DNA from: Rhizopus arrhizus
Lineage: Eukaryota; Mucoromycota; Mucoromycetes; Mucorales; Rhizopodaceae
DNA length: 64,000 bases
Assembly: GCA_024220505.1 (NCBI GenBank)
Contig: JAKZZE010000009.1
Coordinates: 940,001-1,004,000, forward strand
Direction of reading: 5' to 3'
Made by a program: the position numbers and the translations under genes. Within the stretch, counting starts at the first letter, position 1, and each line of letters opens with the position of its first letter. Of the stretch, positions 45,858 to 57,682 are shown one piece after another. The notes beneath the pieces are model-generated. The model saw only the letters and a program-made list of their open reading frames with translations, made no database searches and was not told the DNA's origin.

Positions 45858-47146
45858 ATGAACAATACAGAAATAACGACAACGAATAATATGATTGTTG
45901 ATTATCTTTTCTATCAATCAATACAATCGAGATTAATTGAGAAAGAATCAAGTACAAAAGATAAAAATGTGATTGAGAAAGTGATTGAAGGTGAGAAAGA
46001 GAAAGATGAGGTAGATATCGATTGACAGTCTGTAGATATCCTTTCAAAACATAAACAATCCAAGGATCCAAAGGTTGAACAGAGACTCAATCTTTGTCAG
46101 CTTACGAATCTTACCGTCGGTCGTCCATTCCACGTGACGTTTTCTGCACCCGTTCATCATCACCGAATCAGACGTAAACAGCTGCGTGACAACATTCACT
46201 TTTCAAAGCCATTTCATCCCCTCTTCTGTCGTCGACACCGACAACCCAATTGCTGTTCGACCCCGACAGGTCCTGGATTAGCAGAGGCTATACCCGCATT
46301 TCTCAAGACGAGCGCAAACATGTTACGATCTGTGTTGGAACATAACAATGATGCGAAACCCTTGAAGGTTGCTGGTCAATCCGTCATGGGAGGTGGTATG
46401 CCACCTCGGTGGTATGATCTCTTTTTGGATTTATTGACTCAGGCTGCGATACAGAGTTATATGTGTGATGGACATGTAGGATTAGAAACTATTTATGAAA
46501 TATTCTCTTATGGTTATGTTGAGGATGAAGAAGAAGAAGAACAAGAAGAAGAAGAGGAGGAAGAAGAAGAAGAAGAAGAAGAGGATGATATTTGGACAGT
46601 GAGAGCATCAGATCATCATTTATTATTTCCAAAGACAAGAACAATGTATCTCTTTAAATTACAAGTAAGACAACGTGAAAAACAGGTAAAAAAAAAAAAG
46701 AGAATTATTTGGCAAGACAACTCATCTCTTTTTAGTTTATTGAAGTCAAAGAGGGTGACACATTAGAGAATCATTTGATGACACTGGAAAAACTTTACCC
46801 ACTTGTTCCGTTTGAAAGGAATATGTGTGACTTTATTCAGATGTTATTGGATAATATGGATATTCCTGCATTAGACAAGGTAAATGAATTTAAACAGGTT
46901 ATTCGTTTGACTCATATCTTTTTATAGTGTGATACAACAACAACAAACACAATCACCAGTCCAACCATTCCATCTCCTCAAGATGTACCTCAATTACAAT
47001 TCTCTTTATATAAATACCCAAGCGATGGATCTCTTTTGATACCAGATATCATGCAAGAAGATGATATTATACCCACTCAAAAGAAACGAAATGCTTTGGC
47101 AGCTGAATTAGATGATAACAATTCAAATAAGAAACCACATAATTAA
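45858..47146 (+). CDS. Unrecognised conserved-looking protein with acidic Glu tract; 5' part disturbed
   Basis: Secure exons: about 46275-46685, then after intron (gtaaaa...ttttag) about 46735-46879, then about 46928-47146. Sequence: GPGLAEAIPAFLKTSANMLR, GGGMPPRWYDLFLDLLTQAA, IQSYMCDGHVGLETIYEIFS, a run of about 20 Glu (46524-46583, GAA/GAG codons), VRASDHHLLFPKTRTMYLFK, FIEVKEGDTLENHLMTLEKL, MCDFIQMLLDNMDIPALDK. I do not know this family. The proposed start ATG 45858 (MNNTEITTTNN) shares the frame but meets a TGA at 46023-46025 inside the repeat GTAGATATC-x12-GTAGATATC; other frames in 46100-46270 also read plausibly, so the N-terminal part is uncertain (indel, hidden intron, or real lesion). 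Confidence 0.55.
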
Positions 47147-47752
47147 ATAAACTATTCCTCTTTTGTTTCACAAAAAATATTACCCAAAAAGCGGAAAGAA
47201 CGAAGGGGGGTATATTCTCAGATAGGGAAAAATAGGTAAACTCGGCTTTATTGTCTTTCCGTTCGTGTACCAAACACAGAGATCGATTGAGCCAATAAAA
47301 CATTCAATTCAATCAGCTTATCAGATCTGTGACCATCCAAAATATTCTGCTCACCTTGAATTGATAAAACTTTACAAGTCTTCATTTCACCCTGTTTGCA
47401 GTAAAATAAAATGACTTTTCAAACAAGTCAATACTATCTCTTATTACATTATTCAAAGTAATCTATCACAGTGATGTTTCATGAACTAGCCATACAGCAT
47501 AAAAGCGTTCAACATCAAAAATATGAACCAATGCTCTCAACTACTGTCTATTTTGTAAGAAATAATTCTGACTTTGAAATAAGCCAATCATATACAATCA
47601 TATAAATTTAAATTATAGCCTCTTTTCTCTCTTTTGTCTCTATTTCTTTCAAGCACTTTTTTTCTTTTTTTTTTTTTGAAACACTTTCTTCTCTCAGCAA
47701 AAAAAAAAAAGAAACTGTAAAAAAAAATATTGGGCTGATTTTATTTGGTTCT

Positions 47753-47789
<37 letters not shown>

Positions 47790-47811
47790 CTTTCAAAACT
47801 TTAAAAAATTA
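47147..47811. other. Intergenic with poly(T) promoter tract
   Basis: A T run of about 33 at 47757-47789, only 22 bp before the next ATG. No gene is seen. Confidence 0.55.
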
Positions 47812-49220
47812 ATGGAAGTGCATAAAACAGACGACTCTTTAAAGACGATTGCCAAAGACATGAATCAGCACTATACCCCACTTCAAGAAGATGGAAGACC
47901 GATGTCTCGTTTAACTTTATATCGTGAATATCTAATCGGACTCTTCTTTCGTATCATCACACTCATCATCATCCTGGCTGTTTTAATCGCACTTGGTCTC
48001 GGGCTTAGATATACCGACGGCTTGCCTCGGTCTGAAGATTTCTCCAACCTTCAGTTTGACTGGAAGATCAATCCAGGAGATGATCTTTATCCTTTCAATA
48101 CCTCATTTCAATACAATGTCCTACTCGATGGACATACACATACAGTTTATAGTGATGGAAAGATGAATGTTCGACAGTTGTTGGATTGGCATCTGGCCAA
48201 TGGTTATAATGCAATCATTGTCACGTAAAAAAAAGAAAAAGAAATCGAATGGATTGTTATATAACATTGAATCATTAATAGTGATCATAATACAGTAGAA
48301 GGTGGGTTGGAAGCAGAAAAGGTAGCATTAGCTGAATATAATCAATCGATCGTTGTGATTCCCGGGATGGAATACAGGTAAATCAATCATCTCTCTCTCT
48401 TTTTGCCTAACCTCCTTATCCCTCCTCAAGTTCTTGTCGTATACACATGAACTTTATTGATATCAGTGAGACCATACCCGTCACAGGGCCAAAACCTACA
48501 GATCAAGAATTACAAGATGCTATCAATAAAGTGCATGCCTTGGGTGGTTTAGTCATCGTGAACCATATCCCTTGGAGTAACACGACAGGTATGAACCCTC
48601 CATTCGTTCAATAACCAACCTTAACCCTATTCTCCCTAGAGGATGGCTATCAACTTCCTCGATTACCTAACCATCCCAGCATCGAGCAACTCATCCGTTG
48701 GGGTGTCGACGGATTCGAAGTGATCAATCAAGACGTTTTTGACTTGACGAGTTATCAGGCTGCTGTTCAAAACAACCTCATTCAAATGGTCGGCATGGAT
48801 CTTCATCATCCCTCTGTGGGTGCTCAAACCTGGCTGACACTGAACGCGACAAACATGACACGCGCTTCGATCATGAACGAGATCCGTAACCGTCGTACGT
48901 CGTTTTTGTTTGATCCCGCCGGTACTCGTCCCCGTGTCTATGTGGATGCACCTTACCGCTATAAACTACTCACACCTCTCTTGGCCCTGGGTGATTACTT
49001 TGGTATGTTTTACACAGACATGAAGGGAATGTATAGCTTCCAAGGTACCTTTTGTCATCCAGAACATCTCAGCCCTCAGAGTACTGTGATCGGCTGGTTC
49101 ATCTTTTGGGTCCTCTTGTTTCTCGTCTGTTTTGAAATCGTACGGTGGCTAGTGATTTATGCCGCAGACAGATGGAATCGATATCGTGCTCGACAGAAAT
49201 CGGTTGAGCATTCTGAATAA
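47812..49220 (+). CDS. Membrane-anchored PHP-domain (polymerase/histidinol phosphatase-like) protein
   Basis: Exons 47812-48224, 48282-48377, 48431-48588 and 48640-49220; 415 aa. A cytosolic-looking N-terminus, one TM (residues about 45-68, IITLIIILAVLIALGLGL), then a PHP fold: LLDGHTHTVYSDGKM (first metal-binding HxH), IIVTDHNTVEGG (second), GMEYSS (Glu), HIPW in VIVNHIPWSN, and the C-terminal MVGMDLHHPSVG with D-x-H. A second TM near the C-terminus (STVIGWFIFWVLLFLVCFEI) means the metal-dependent hydrolase would face the lumen or outside. PHP enzymes are phosphoesterases; the substrate here is unknown. Metal ligands appear intact. Confidence 0.85.
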
Positions 49221-49684
49221 TAATAAACATGATCCACATCTTTTTTTTAAAGGCGTATGCTCATCATCCTCTCTTTGAATTTTCAAAAAAAAAGAAACTA
49301 GCTGTTTTTAATCTGAAACTATTCGATTTCCAGTAAAGCACATGATCTATCTATTGAAGTGAGTCTGTGGATAATCAACTTTTTTTCAAGTACACAAATT
49401 GAAATAAAGTTTCTTATTGGACGTCATGCTCATCCGGAATTACTGTCATTCATTTCATTTCGGACCGCACATGTTTTTTTTTTCCTTTTTTGTAAACAAC
49501 ACTTTGCAATGCATTGAGTTGTGTATGAGAGAGGATATTGTGTATTAAGCAAGAAGATGAATGATTCGTTACCTCTTCTTTCTTTCTTTATTGATATATA
49601 AAGTAAGTACTCGAATCAATATTAGAAAAAAAAAAAAAACGAATGGATGGATGAAACTAAATGATATCAATTTGTTTCAATAGT
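49221..49684. other. Promoter region of uS5 gene
   Basis: Intergenic, AT-rich, with T/C tracts. No gene. Confidence 0.5.
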
Positions 49685-50504
49685 ATGGCTGACTCTGCTA
49701 CGGCCGGTAATCGTGGTAAATGAGAAGATACATGCCATTTGACACATCTCACACCTCATTTAAACAGGACGCGGTGGTTTTGGACGTGGACGTGGACGTG
49801 GTGGTCGTGCTGGCCGCGGACGTCGTGGTGAAGAAAAGAACGAATGGGTTCCTGTCACCAAGCTCGGTCGTCTCGTCAAGGCTAACAAGATCAAGTCTAT
49901 TGAAGAAATCTATCTTTTCTCTCTCCCCATCAAAGAATACCAAATTGTCGACTATTTCCTTCCCAAATTGACCGATCAAGTCATGAAGATCATGCCCGTT
50001 CAAAAGCAAACTACTGCTGGTCAACGTACCCGTTTCAAGGCCTTTGTTGTCATTGGTGACGAAAATGGTCATGTTGGTTTGGGTGTCAAGTGTGCCAAGG
50101 AAGTCGCTACTGCCATTCGTGGTGGTATCATCCTTGCCAAGCTTGCCATCATTCCCGTTCGTCGTGGTTATTGGGGTTCCAACCTTGGTGAACCTCACAC
50201 TGTCCCTTGTAAGGTTTCTGGTCGTTGTGGTTCCGTCATGTCTCGTTTGGTTCCTGCTCCCAGAGGTACTGGTATTGTTGCCTCTCCTACCGCCAAGCGT
50301 GTCCTTCAATTAGCCGGTATTTCCGATTGTTACACCTCCTCTCGTGGTTCTACTCGTACTCTCGGTAACTTCATCAAGGCTACCTTTGCTGCCATCGGTA
50401 ACACTTATGGTTTCTTGACTCCTGATTTATGGGAAGAATCTGAATTCGTCAAGGGTCCTTACCAAGAATTCTCTGATTTCCTTGCTCAAAAGCAAAGAAA
50501 GTAA
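49685..50504 (+). CDS. RPS2: 40S ribosomal protein uS5 (Rps2)
   Basis: Exons 49685-49715 and 49768-50504; 255 aa. The intron falls early, as is common for ribosomal genes. [11 protein letters not shown] joins [20 protein letters not shown], the arginine-methylated RGG N-terminus of uS5. Then [80 protein letters not shown] and the S5 C-terminal [20 protein letters not shown]. Codons favour C-ending, abundant-gene usage (for example GTC, ACC, AAG), unlike most neighbours, as expected for high expression. It binds near the mRNA entry channel of the 40S subunit. It ends 71 bp before the stop of the convergent RING gene. Confidence 0.97.
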
Positions 50505-50575
50505 ATTCAGATTTCAGCAAATTCTATCAATAATAATAAAAAATTCTAATGGTTTTTTGGTTTATTGAACAACAA

Positions 50576-51894
50576 TCATTCTTTTTTTGCTTTCTTATTC
50601 TTTTGCTTTTTTGACTTTCTTTTTCCCTTTCTCTTTTTCCCTTTCTTTTCCTTTTTCTTATTGTTACTGCTTTCAACTGGCTGCACTGGCTCTGGTGTAA
50701 AATCGTAGTCCGGCTCATCATCATCCTCTTCATTGTCACTGCTGTCACTACTAATCACTTTATGTCTATCAAACGTATCATTTACTACTTTGGATCTTTC
50801 GATCTGGTTAGGGTATAAAGAGTCATCTGATTCCTCTTGTTCAACATCACTCAAAAGCATAATAGGTTCATCATCAGAGCTATCAGGAATTACAATTCGT
50901 TTACTCTTGCGTGGCCTCACTAAAAAGTATTCAATATAACCATTCAAGCAATAACATCATTTTCTACTTGAACTACCTTCTTCATCCTCTCCTTCCTCCT
51001 CATCACTTCCACCTTCTGAAGCCTCATCATTTATATACCCTCCAAAGTTATTCGACCTATCTTCTTCCACGTCGTCCGACATAAAACTATCTTCAATTCT
51101 ATCACTTGCATCATCATCAAAATCCAATTCATGGCTATCCGATACAACAAAATCTGATAAATCGCCATCCTCTTCTTCATCAGAACTGCCTTGTGCATCA
51201 GAAGCATCCACATCATTGCGTGGAGGTCCTGCTCGGTATCGAAGTTCACATCGTTCACATACATAATCTTCATTCAATTCCCAATGACAGGTTACACATC
51301 GAGCACTACAACAGACAGGAGATTAGACTTTGCTTTTTTTTTTCTATGATCTTACACATCGTCATCAGAATCAAAAACGTATTCGGTTTCATTAGCCCTT
51401 GCATACATTGGTTGCCAGTCTTCACGTGTCAACCTTCTTGTATTATTATCCTCTTGTTCCATACAAAGTTCAACTGTTGTCACGTAAGTCTCTGTTCATT
51501 ATCTCTTTTGATGACTCTTACCAATACTATACAACGTATGATTTGAAACGGGCTGTCGAACAGCAGGCGCGTTACAACTCGGACAGATCTTACTTTGCTC
51601 AAACCAAGAAAGCAAACATTCACCACAATAACTGTGTCCTGCAATCTTTACAATTTAAAAAAGGACGCTATTTGTAGATTGATTTGTTTTTCTTACCACA
51701 ATCGAGGCCGTGAGGATCTTTGAGCAAATCTAAGCAGATTCCACAAACCAATACTTTATAAAATGAGTCAATATTAAAGACAATAAATGACAAGTAAATT
51801 TACAGTCAAGTAATTTCTTTTTAAAAGGTTGTCCATCTGTTTCTCTATTTGCTGATGCATCGCTATTGATCTGCTCTTTTGCTTGTTCAGACAT
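50576..51894 (-). CDS. RING-finger E3 ubiquitin ligase with acidic and Lys-rich tail
   Basis: Start ATG 51894 (MSEQAKEQINSDASANRETD). Multi-exon RING: LLVCGICLDLLKDPHGLDC, then GHSYCGECLLSWFEQSKICP-SCNAPV, a complete C3HC4 (C-x2-C ... C-x-H-x2-C-x2-C ... C-x2-C) assembled over an intron between GLDC and GHSYC. After it come REDWQPMYARANETEYVFDS, a second Cys pair cluster ARCVTCHWELNEDYVCERCE, long Asp/Glu/Ser stretches (SDEEEDGDLSDFVVSDSHEL) and a very basic Lys tail (KKEKKGKKRKGKRKSKKQKN) ending KKAKKE. The last exon joins E-V-RPRKSKR at intron about 50920-50981. The substrate is unknown; the Cys cluster and charged tails suggest nuclear or nucleolar work. Confidence 0.8.
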
Positions 51895-52026
51895 CGTAAG
51901 GTGGAAGACAAAAAGAAAAGGGTGAAATAAAAAAAGGTTGTAGGAAAAGAGAGCTACGGCAAGATCAAAGAGTGGCTTATTCATTTTTCATGCGAAACTT
52001 AATATGCGACTGTATTTCTTTTTATT

Positions 52027-54077
52027 TTAATGCTTTTTTGAACGACCTTTTCTTTTGCTTTTAGTGATAACGATATGATCAGCCCAGTCGTTCACTTGAC
52101 CCATTGTTAGCTCCTCTTCACGACTAACCACTTGAGGTGTACCCCATACAGTACGAGGTCCATTTTCATCACTGTGAGAAACAGTTGCAAGGGACTCAGA
52201 CATGGCTCGAGCAAGTTGTTCTTCTTCATCGTCTGGCCGTTGGTAGATGGTAAAGAAAGGATCGTTCTCCATGCGTTTGCGCTCATCTGCTTGTTCTTTT
52301 GCTAATTGCAATTTTTGCTTATTTTCAGCATATCGTTTTTCTTCATCTTCTCGTCTCTCTTTATCTCTTCTTCTTTTGACACGAGCGTTGAGCTCATCTG
52401 TTGTTTGCGCGATTAAATAAATTTAAAATATTAAAAAAACAAACTTCACTTACTGTTGAACACCTGCAAAGTTTCCGGAGATACAATGTCCTTTATGTTA
52501 ATTTCTAAAAATGTAACATCACAAGCCAATGGTAAATGGCTCAAATATTTACACTTTTTACGCAAATCTTCATCCAGTGTTGATTCTTGTATATTGGTTA
52601 CCTGTACCTGCAATTGGCGTGGAAATCGATCATAATTGCCAAATTCATGCTTCAAAATACGAATATCTAAAGGATGTAGATAGACATGCTGACCCTCTTT
52701 GGCTTGATAAAAATAAAAATCATTGCTTGTATTGCTTTGCGTTTTTGATTGCTTTTTATTAGCATCTTCTCCACCAGATTGTTGCAATTGACGTTGACGA
52801 TAAGCCTCGGGTATATCCTCCTGTCGTTGCTGTTGCTGAATAGGTTCTGCGCGTTCTTTCCCATGCTTCTTTGAGTACTTTGCAATCGCTTCAAACATCA
52901 TATCCAAAGTACTTAGTGCCAATTCCATCTCTTTAGTCTTTTGATGTCGAATTCGCTTTATATCCTCGTGTACTCTCTTTTTGCTTTGCTCAATAAACGG
53001 TATTTCTTCTGTCGATCCCCAACCAATAGCGTCTGACAAGGCATTTTCTAATTCCTTGCAATCCCGTTGATATTCTGCCGTGAGATAATCTGGACTGGCC
53101 AACATAAAACGAGCAAAAGCTTGAGCAGAGGGTGTATTGTTCCATGGAATAAGTGGAACATCTGGCTTGATATAGTTTGAAATCACATTTTCGGGCAGCG
53201 GCCATGTGTCTGAAATGGGAAAGGCCAAAGTAGAGTTATGGGCTCGCTGTATCAAAGCTAAATCTAATAAATCGCCCTCTTTGATCGAATGCCCTGCTGT
53301 AATCTTTACTGATTTAATATCTACTTCATAAATCGAGTCCCAGCAGATAGGACATTTTCTCCAGAGCTTCTTGTGATTTTCCCGCAATTCTAAATAATGC
53401 AAAATACAAGGCAAACAAAAGACATGTCCGCATTTTGTTACACGGGCCGCAGTAGGTGGAGATAAGCAAATGGGACAAGCTTGAACTTCATTTGAAGAAA
53501 TGAGCTAGTTTGAACAGGTCAGTGCTTTCTTTTTCTATTCAAATTGAGTGCTTGGTACACTATACCACTTGTTCAATGGTGTCCCAATCAAAATTGATGT
53601 CTGGATCTGCTAATTGGTAAATATAGTTCCCAGTAGGATTCAGCATAAACCGAAAACTAGTTTTAATGTATTAGTCTACAAACTAGAATAATTGAATAGT
53701 ATTTTACTTGGCATTAATAAATCTCTCCTTATTGAATGGTTGATAACTCGTTGTCTTTTGTTTGCGAAATGCAGGTTGCGGCTGTTGTCTTTCTGGAAAT
53801 GAGAAACTGAGTAAATGATTGAGAGAGACTCGACCCTTTTTATCAGCAGAACCACCTGTTCGTTGGCTAGATTGTACTCGATCGAGCTGTTCGTCGGTTA
53901 TGTCTTCGAGATTGTTATTATTATTGTGACGATTTCTTCTTTCTATTGCATTATAAAGTAAATATATAATATTCCAAAACTTGTTTTTTTTTATTATTAT
54001 TATTATTTACGTTGACGTTTTTTTCTGTTATTGTTGGCATTAGCAGATGGTACAAAACTAGGTGCATCGACATTCAT
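52027..54077 (-). CDS. MAG2: RNF10/Mag2-like RING E3 ubiquitin ligase
   Basis: Start ATG 54077 (MNVDAPSFVPSANANNNRKK, low-complexity, as in Mag2), then FRFMLNPTGNYIYQLADPDI, DWDTIEQV, and the RING EVQACPICLSPPTAARVTKC-GHVFCLPCILHYLEL...WRKCPICWDSI, with YEVDIKSV after it, all distinctive of RNF10. Further: RRxHNSTLAFPISDTWPLPE, FYFYQAKEGQHVYLHPLDIR-ILKHEFG, LACDVTFLEINIKDIVSPET, and a charged C-terminal helix ending KSKRKGRSKKH. RNF10 monoubiquitinates 40S proteins uS3 and uS5; Mag2 acts in 40S quality control in yeast. The uS5 gene lies 1.5 kb away. Confidence 0.88.
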
Positions 54078-54348
54078 CTTGTGGGAGTAGGTATATAAAA
54101 AGAAGAGAGGAAAAAAGCAATATTTATAATTTAAACAAAGATATGCATATACATAAAATAGCAATAAAACAGAAAAGCAGCAAAGCTTATAAATTTATAC
54201 AATAAGATATACAAAGTAAATTTTTTGTCTTATTTAAAAGATAAAAAAGAAAGAGAAAAAAGTGAATTAATTTTTTGCTTTTTTCGAAAAAATGACGTAA
54301 AATCTGAATTTTGAAACCTCTCTTTTCTTTCCCCTTTTTTATTTGTAA
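54078..54348. promoter_or_regulatory. Divergent promoter, RNF10-like / Ysc84
   Basis: 271 bp between divergent ATGs, with a T/C-rich tract (54319-54340) before the Ysc84 start. No factor site is claimed. Confidence 0.45.
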
Positions 54349-55881
54349 ATGAAAAAAACAAAAAACTTTGCTTCGAGCGTCGCTTCCTCCATTAACTCAC
54401 CCATTCCTACTAACTTGGAAGGTAATCAATGATTTTAGAGAATAAAAAAAATGTTTTAGTAACACATTACAATAGGTGAATGTAAAAAGGCTGCCAAAAT
54501 ATTAAATGGTTTTATTGGTGAGGAAAATTAATAATTTTGCATTTACAGCAGTGGCTAAGTACACCCCTTTTTTATGTCATAGATCCTGGACAAGGATTGG
54601 ATAAAATCATTCCCTCCTCTATTTTAGAAAAGGCACAAGGATTAGCTATTTATACAGTATTAAAAGCTGGATTTTTATTTTCAGGACGTGCAGGCAGCGG
54701 CTTAGTTATTGCAAGGTATAAGAAGCGTTATTTCAATGAATGAAATTTAATTCGTCTGTGTATCACTAGATTACCAGATGGAGGTACATAAAGAGAAAAT
54801 AGGTAATAAAAAAGCATGTGTAACTTGTATAAAATAGGATGGTCGGCTCCATCCGCAATCGGAACAGGCGGTATAGGTGCAGGTGGACAAATTGGTGCAG
54901 AATTGACAGATTTTGTATTGGTCTTGAATACAAAAGAGGCTGTAAAAACATTTAGTCAAATCGGAAACGTCACCTTGGGTGGCAATGTATCAGGTTAACG
55001 CGTCTGTCGTCTTTATTCTTTCTCTTATTTACTGACTCCTATTCTAAAAAGTGGCCGCTGGTCCAATTGGTAGAAATGCAGAAGCTTCTGGGTCTGCAAG
55101 TTTAAAGCACATTGCAGCTATTTATTCATACAGCAAAACTAGAGGATTGTTTGCAGGTGTGTCACTGGAAGGATCTGTTGTTGTAACGCGTTCAGATGCA
55201 AATGAGAAATTTTATGGTAAACGTGTGACGGCAAAAGAATTATTGAACGGAACAGTTTCACCACCTCCAGAGGCAGATGCATTGTATAGAGCCTTGAATG
55301 CCAAATTCCATACTTTAGGTACCCAAACCTATGCTCGAAGCTTAGCTGAAAATAATGGAACCTTGAGTCGAAATCAAGCATTTAAAAGTACAAACATTTC
55401 AGCCCCAGGCACATTAAGATCTCCTCCTCCTCTTCTTAAACAGCAAATGCCCGGATATGGTGCCCCTATGCCACCACCTGTCTATCAAACCCCTCCACAA
55501 CAACAAGTTACTTACAACCATAATCAATACTACAATAATAATTACGAGAATCCTCCATTGAATCAGCCTAATAATTATCAGCAATCATCTGCTAAAAGAG
55601 AGCCTCCACCTCCACCTCCTACTAGAAAGCCTGTAGCACCTATGGTACCAATAGCAAGAGCACTGTATGCATATCAAGGACAACAGGATGGTGACTTGAG
55701 TTTTCGAGAAGGTGAAATTATTACTGTGATTGAAAAGACGAATAGCCAAGATGATTGGTGGACAGGTAGAATAGACAATAGACAAGGCCTGGTAAGTCAA
55801 ATGTACATGAAGAGAAATACAGATAGTTTAGCTATTCTTTTTTTTAAATAGTTTCCTGCAAATTATGTACAATTACAATAA
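54349..55881 (+). CDS. Ysc84/Lsb3-type SYLF plus SH3 actin-patch protein
   Basis: Multi-exon. MKKTKNFASSVASSINSPIP, ECKKAAKILNGFI, DPGQGLDKIIPSSILEKAQG-LAIYTVLKAGFLFSGRAGSG, GWSAPSAIGTGGIGAGGQIG-AELTDFVLVLNTKEAVKTF, VAAGPIGRNAEASGSASLKH, GVSLEGSVVVTRSDANEKFY: together the SYLF lipid-binding domain. A Pro/Gln/Asn linker with a PPPPPP run follows, then an SH3 domain (ARALYAYQGQQDGDLSFREG-EIITVIEKTNSQDDWWTGRI) finishing FPANYVQLQ in a small last exon; the ALYxY, DDWW and PxNYV motifs are intact. It binds Las17/WASP and actin at endocytic sites in yeast. Confidence 0.92.
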
Positions 55882-56035
55882 AAAATCTCACCAAAAAAGA
55901 TGCTGAGTCATGCAAAACAGAATAAAATTGCGGGGTAGAAAAAAAATTGTATAGAGTAAGCAATTTACCCAGGCCATTTAGACTACTTAAAACGTTTGTT
56001 TTTTCTTTTTTTTTCATTCTTGTACCTTTTTTTAT

Positions 56036-57515
56036 ATGGCAACTCAAAACTTGATTGATCTTAATACCCTTTCTCCTAAATTTAAAGATCTTTATGCAAA
56101 AGCAAAAGATTTTGTCGAGGTAATTTTTTGTTTGTAAGGTTGGATTATCAAATTTATGCATTTTTTCTTTTTCTTTAGAATGACTGTATTCCTGCTGAAA
56201 AGACCTTTGAGCTTCAAATGGGCTTAAATGAAGATAGATGGAAAGTAAAGAAGACAAGAACACTTTTCAATAAGCATGTATTCATATTTTTCCTTTTAGG
56301 TTATTCCACCAATTTTAGAAGAATTAAAAGCAAAAGCCAGATCACTTGGGCTTTGGAACCTTTTCTTGGGTCAGGACTATGCGGAAGGTGCTGGATTGAC
56401 CAATGTAGAATACGCTTTGATTGCTGAGCTTACTGGTCGTTGTCCAAAGCTTGCGCCTGAAGCAATGAATTGTTCTGCTCCCGACACAGGCAATATGGGT
56501 AATGAGAGCAAAGATCCATAAGTCTTGTACTAAATTATTTTCTTTTTCAGAGGTGTTTGCTAAATATGGTACACCAGCTCAAAAGGAACAATGGTTGAAG
56601 CCTTTATTGGATGGCAAGATTCGATCAGCCTTTGCTATGACCGAGCCTCGAGTGGCTTCTTCTGATGCAACAAATATCGAAACCAGCATTCGCCGTGAGG
56701 GCAACCAGTATGTGATCAACGGACTCAAGTGGTGGATCTCAGGTGCTGGTGATCCACGATGTTCTGTTTATCTTGTCATGGGAAAGACTGATCCTGATAA
56801 CAAGGAAAAGCATAGTCAACAGAGCTTGGTGATTGTCCCTGCTGGTACGCCTGGTATTACTGTCGTTCGTCCCATGAAGGTCTTTGGCTTTGACGATGCT
56901 CCTGAGGGACATTGTGAAATTATTTTTGAAGATGTGCGTGTACCATTAGAGAATATCATCTTGGGAGAAGGTCGTGGATTTGAAGTCATCCAGGGCCGTT
57001 TGGGACCCGGCCGTATTCATCATTGCATGCGCTGCATTGGTATGGCTGAACGTGCGCTTGATCTTATGTTGGCTCGTGTGACGGATGGAACACGTCGTAC
57101 TTTTGGTAAAGTTCTTGCTGAACATGGCACGATTGTGTCTGATATTGCTACCTCTCGTATCGAAATTGATCAAGTGCGCTACTTGGTCTTGAGTGCTGCT
57201 CGCAAGATAGATCAAGCCAAAGCCAAGGGTGCCTTGAAGGAGATTGGCATGGCCAAAATCGCGGCCCCCAACATGTTGTCCAATGTGGTGGATCGCGCTA
57301 TGCAAGCTCATGGCGCTGCTGGTATATCTCAAGATACCCCCTTGGCCAGCTTCTTTGCTGCTGCACGTACATTACGTTATGCTGATGGTCCTGATGAGGT
57401 TCATCGTAACCAGATTGGAAAAGTTGAATTACGTCGCGCTGAAGAAGTGGCTGCCAAAATCAAGGCACAAAAGGACAAGTCCTCTCGTCTTGCTTCTGCA
57501 AAGGCTAAAATCTAA
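56036..57515 (+). CDS. Acyl-CoA dehydrogenase, ACAD10/11-like
   Basis: Exons: [20 protein letters not shown] (from 56036), [51 protein letters not shown], then the large exon [20 protein letters not shown]. Signatures: [20 protein letters not shown] (FAD/substrate loop), [87 protein letters not shown], and [18 protein letters not shown] in the place of YEGT, giving Asp as likely base, as in ACAD10/11. About 430 aa. The short C-terminal KAKI is no PTS1, so peroxisomal location is unproven. Its promoter is only 154 bp from the end of the Ysc84 gene. Confidence 0.9.
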
Positions 57516-57682
57516 AACTAAAAAAGGAGAGTGTATAAATTGTCAAATAAAAAGTCCTTTTTGGTAGTAAAACATGGGATCATGCTTTTGTTTTATTTTA
57601 TTATCGGTTTCTAAAAAGAGAGCCTTTTTTTATCGTTGTCAATAGGAAGGAAAGGAAAAGGATATAATGAGAAAAGAATAGC
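57516..57682. terminator. Short convergent intergenic gap
   Basis: Between two convergent stops (57515 and 57683). AATAAA occurs at about 57546-57551 on the plus strand. Both 3' ends must lie within or overlap 167 bp. Confidence 0.5.

Noticed and set aside
45265..45917. Minus-strand frames with Lys/Asn runs
   Set aside because: Products of poly(T) tracts in intergenic DNA.
49749..50309. 186-aa minus-strand frame rich in Thr
   Set aside because: Antisense shadow of the strongly biased uS5 codons.
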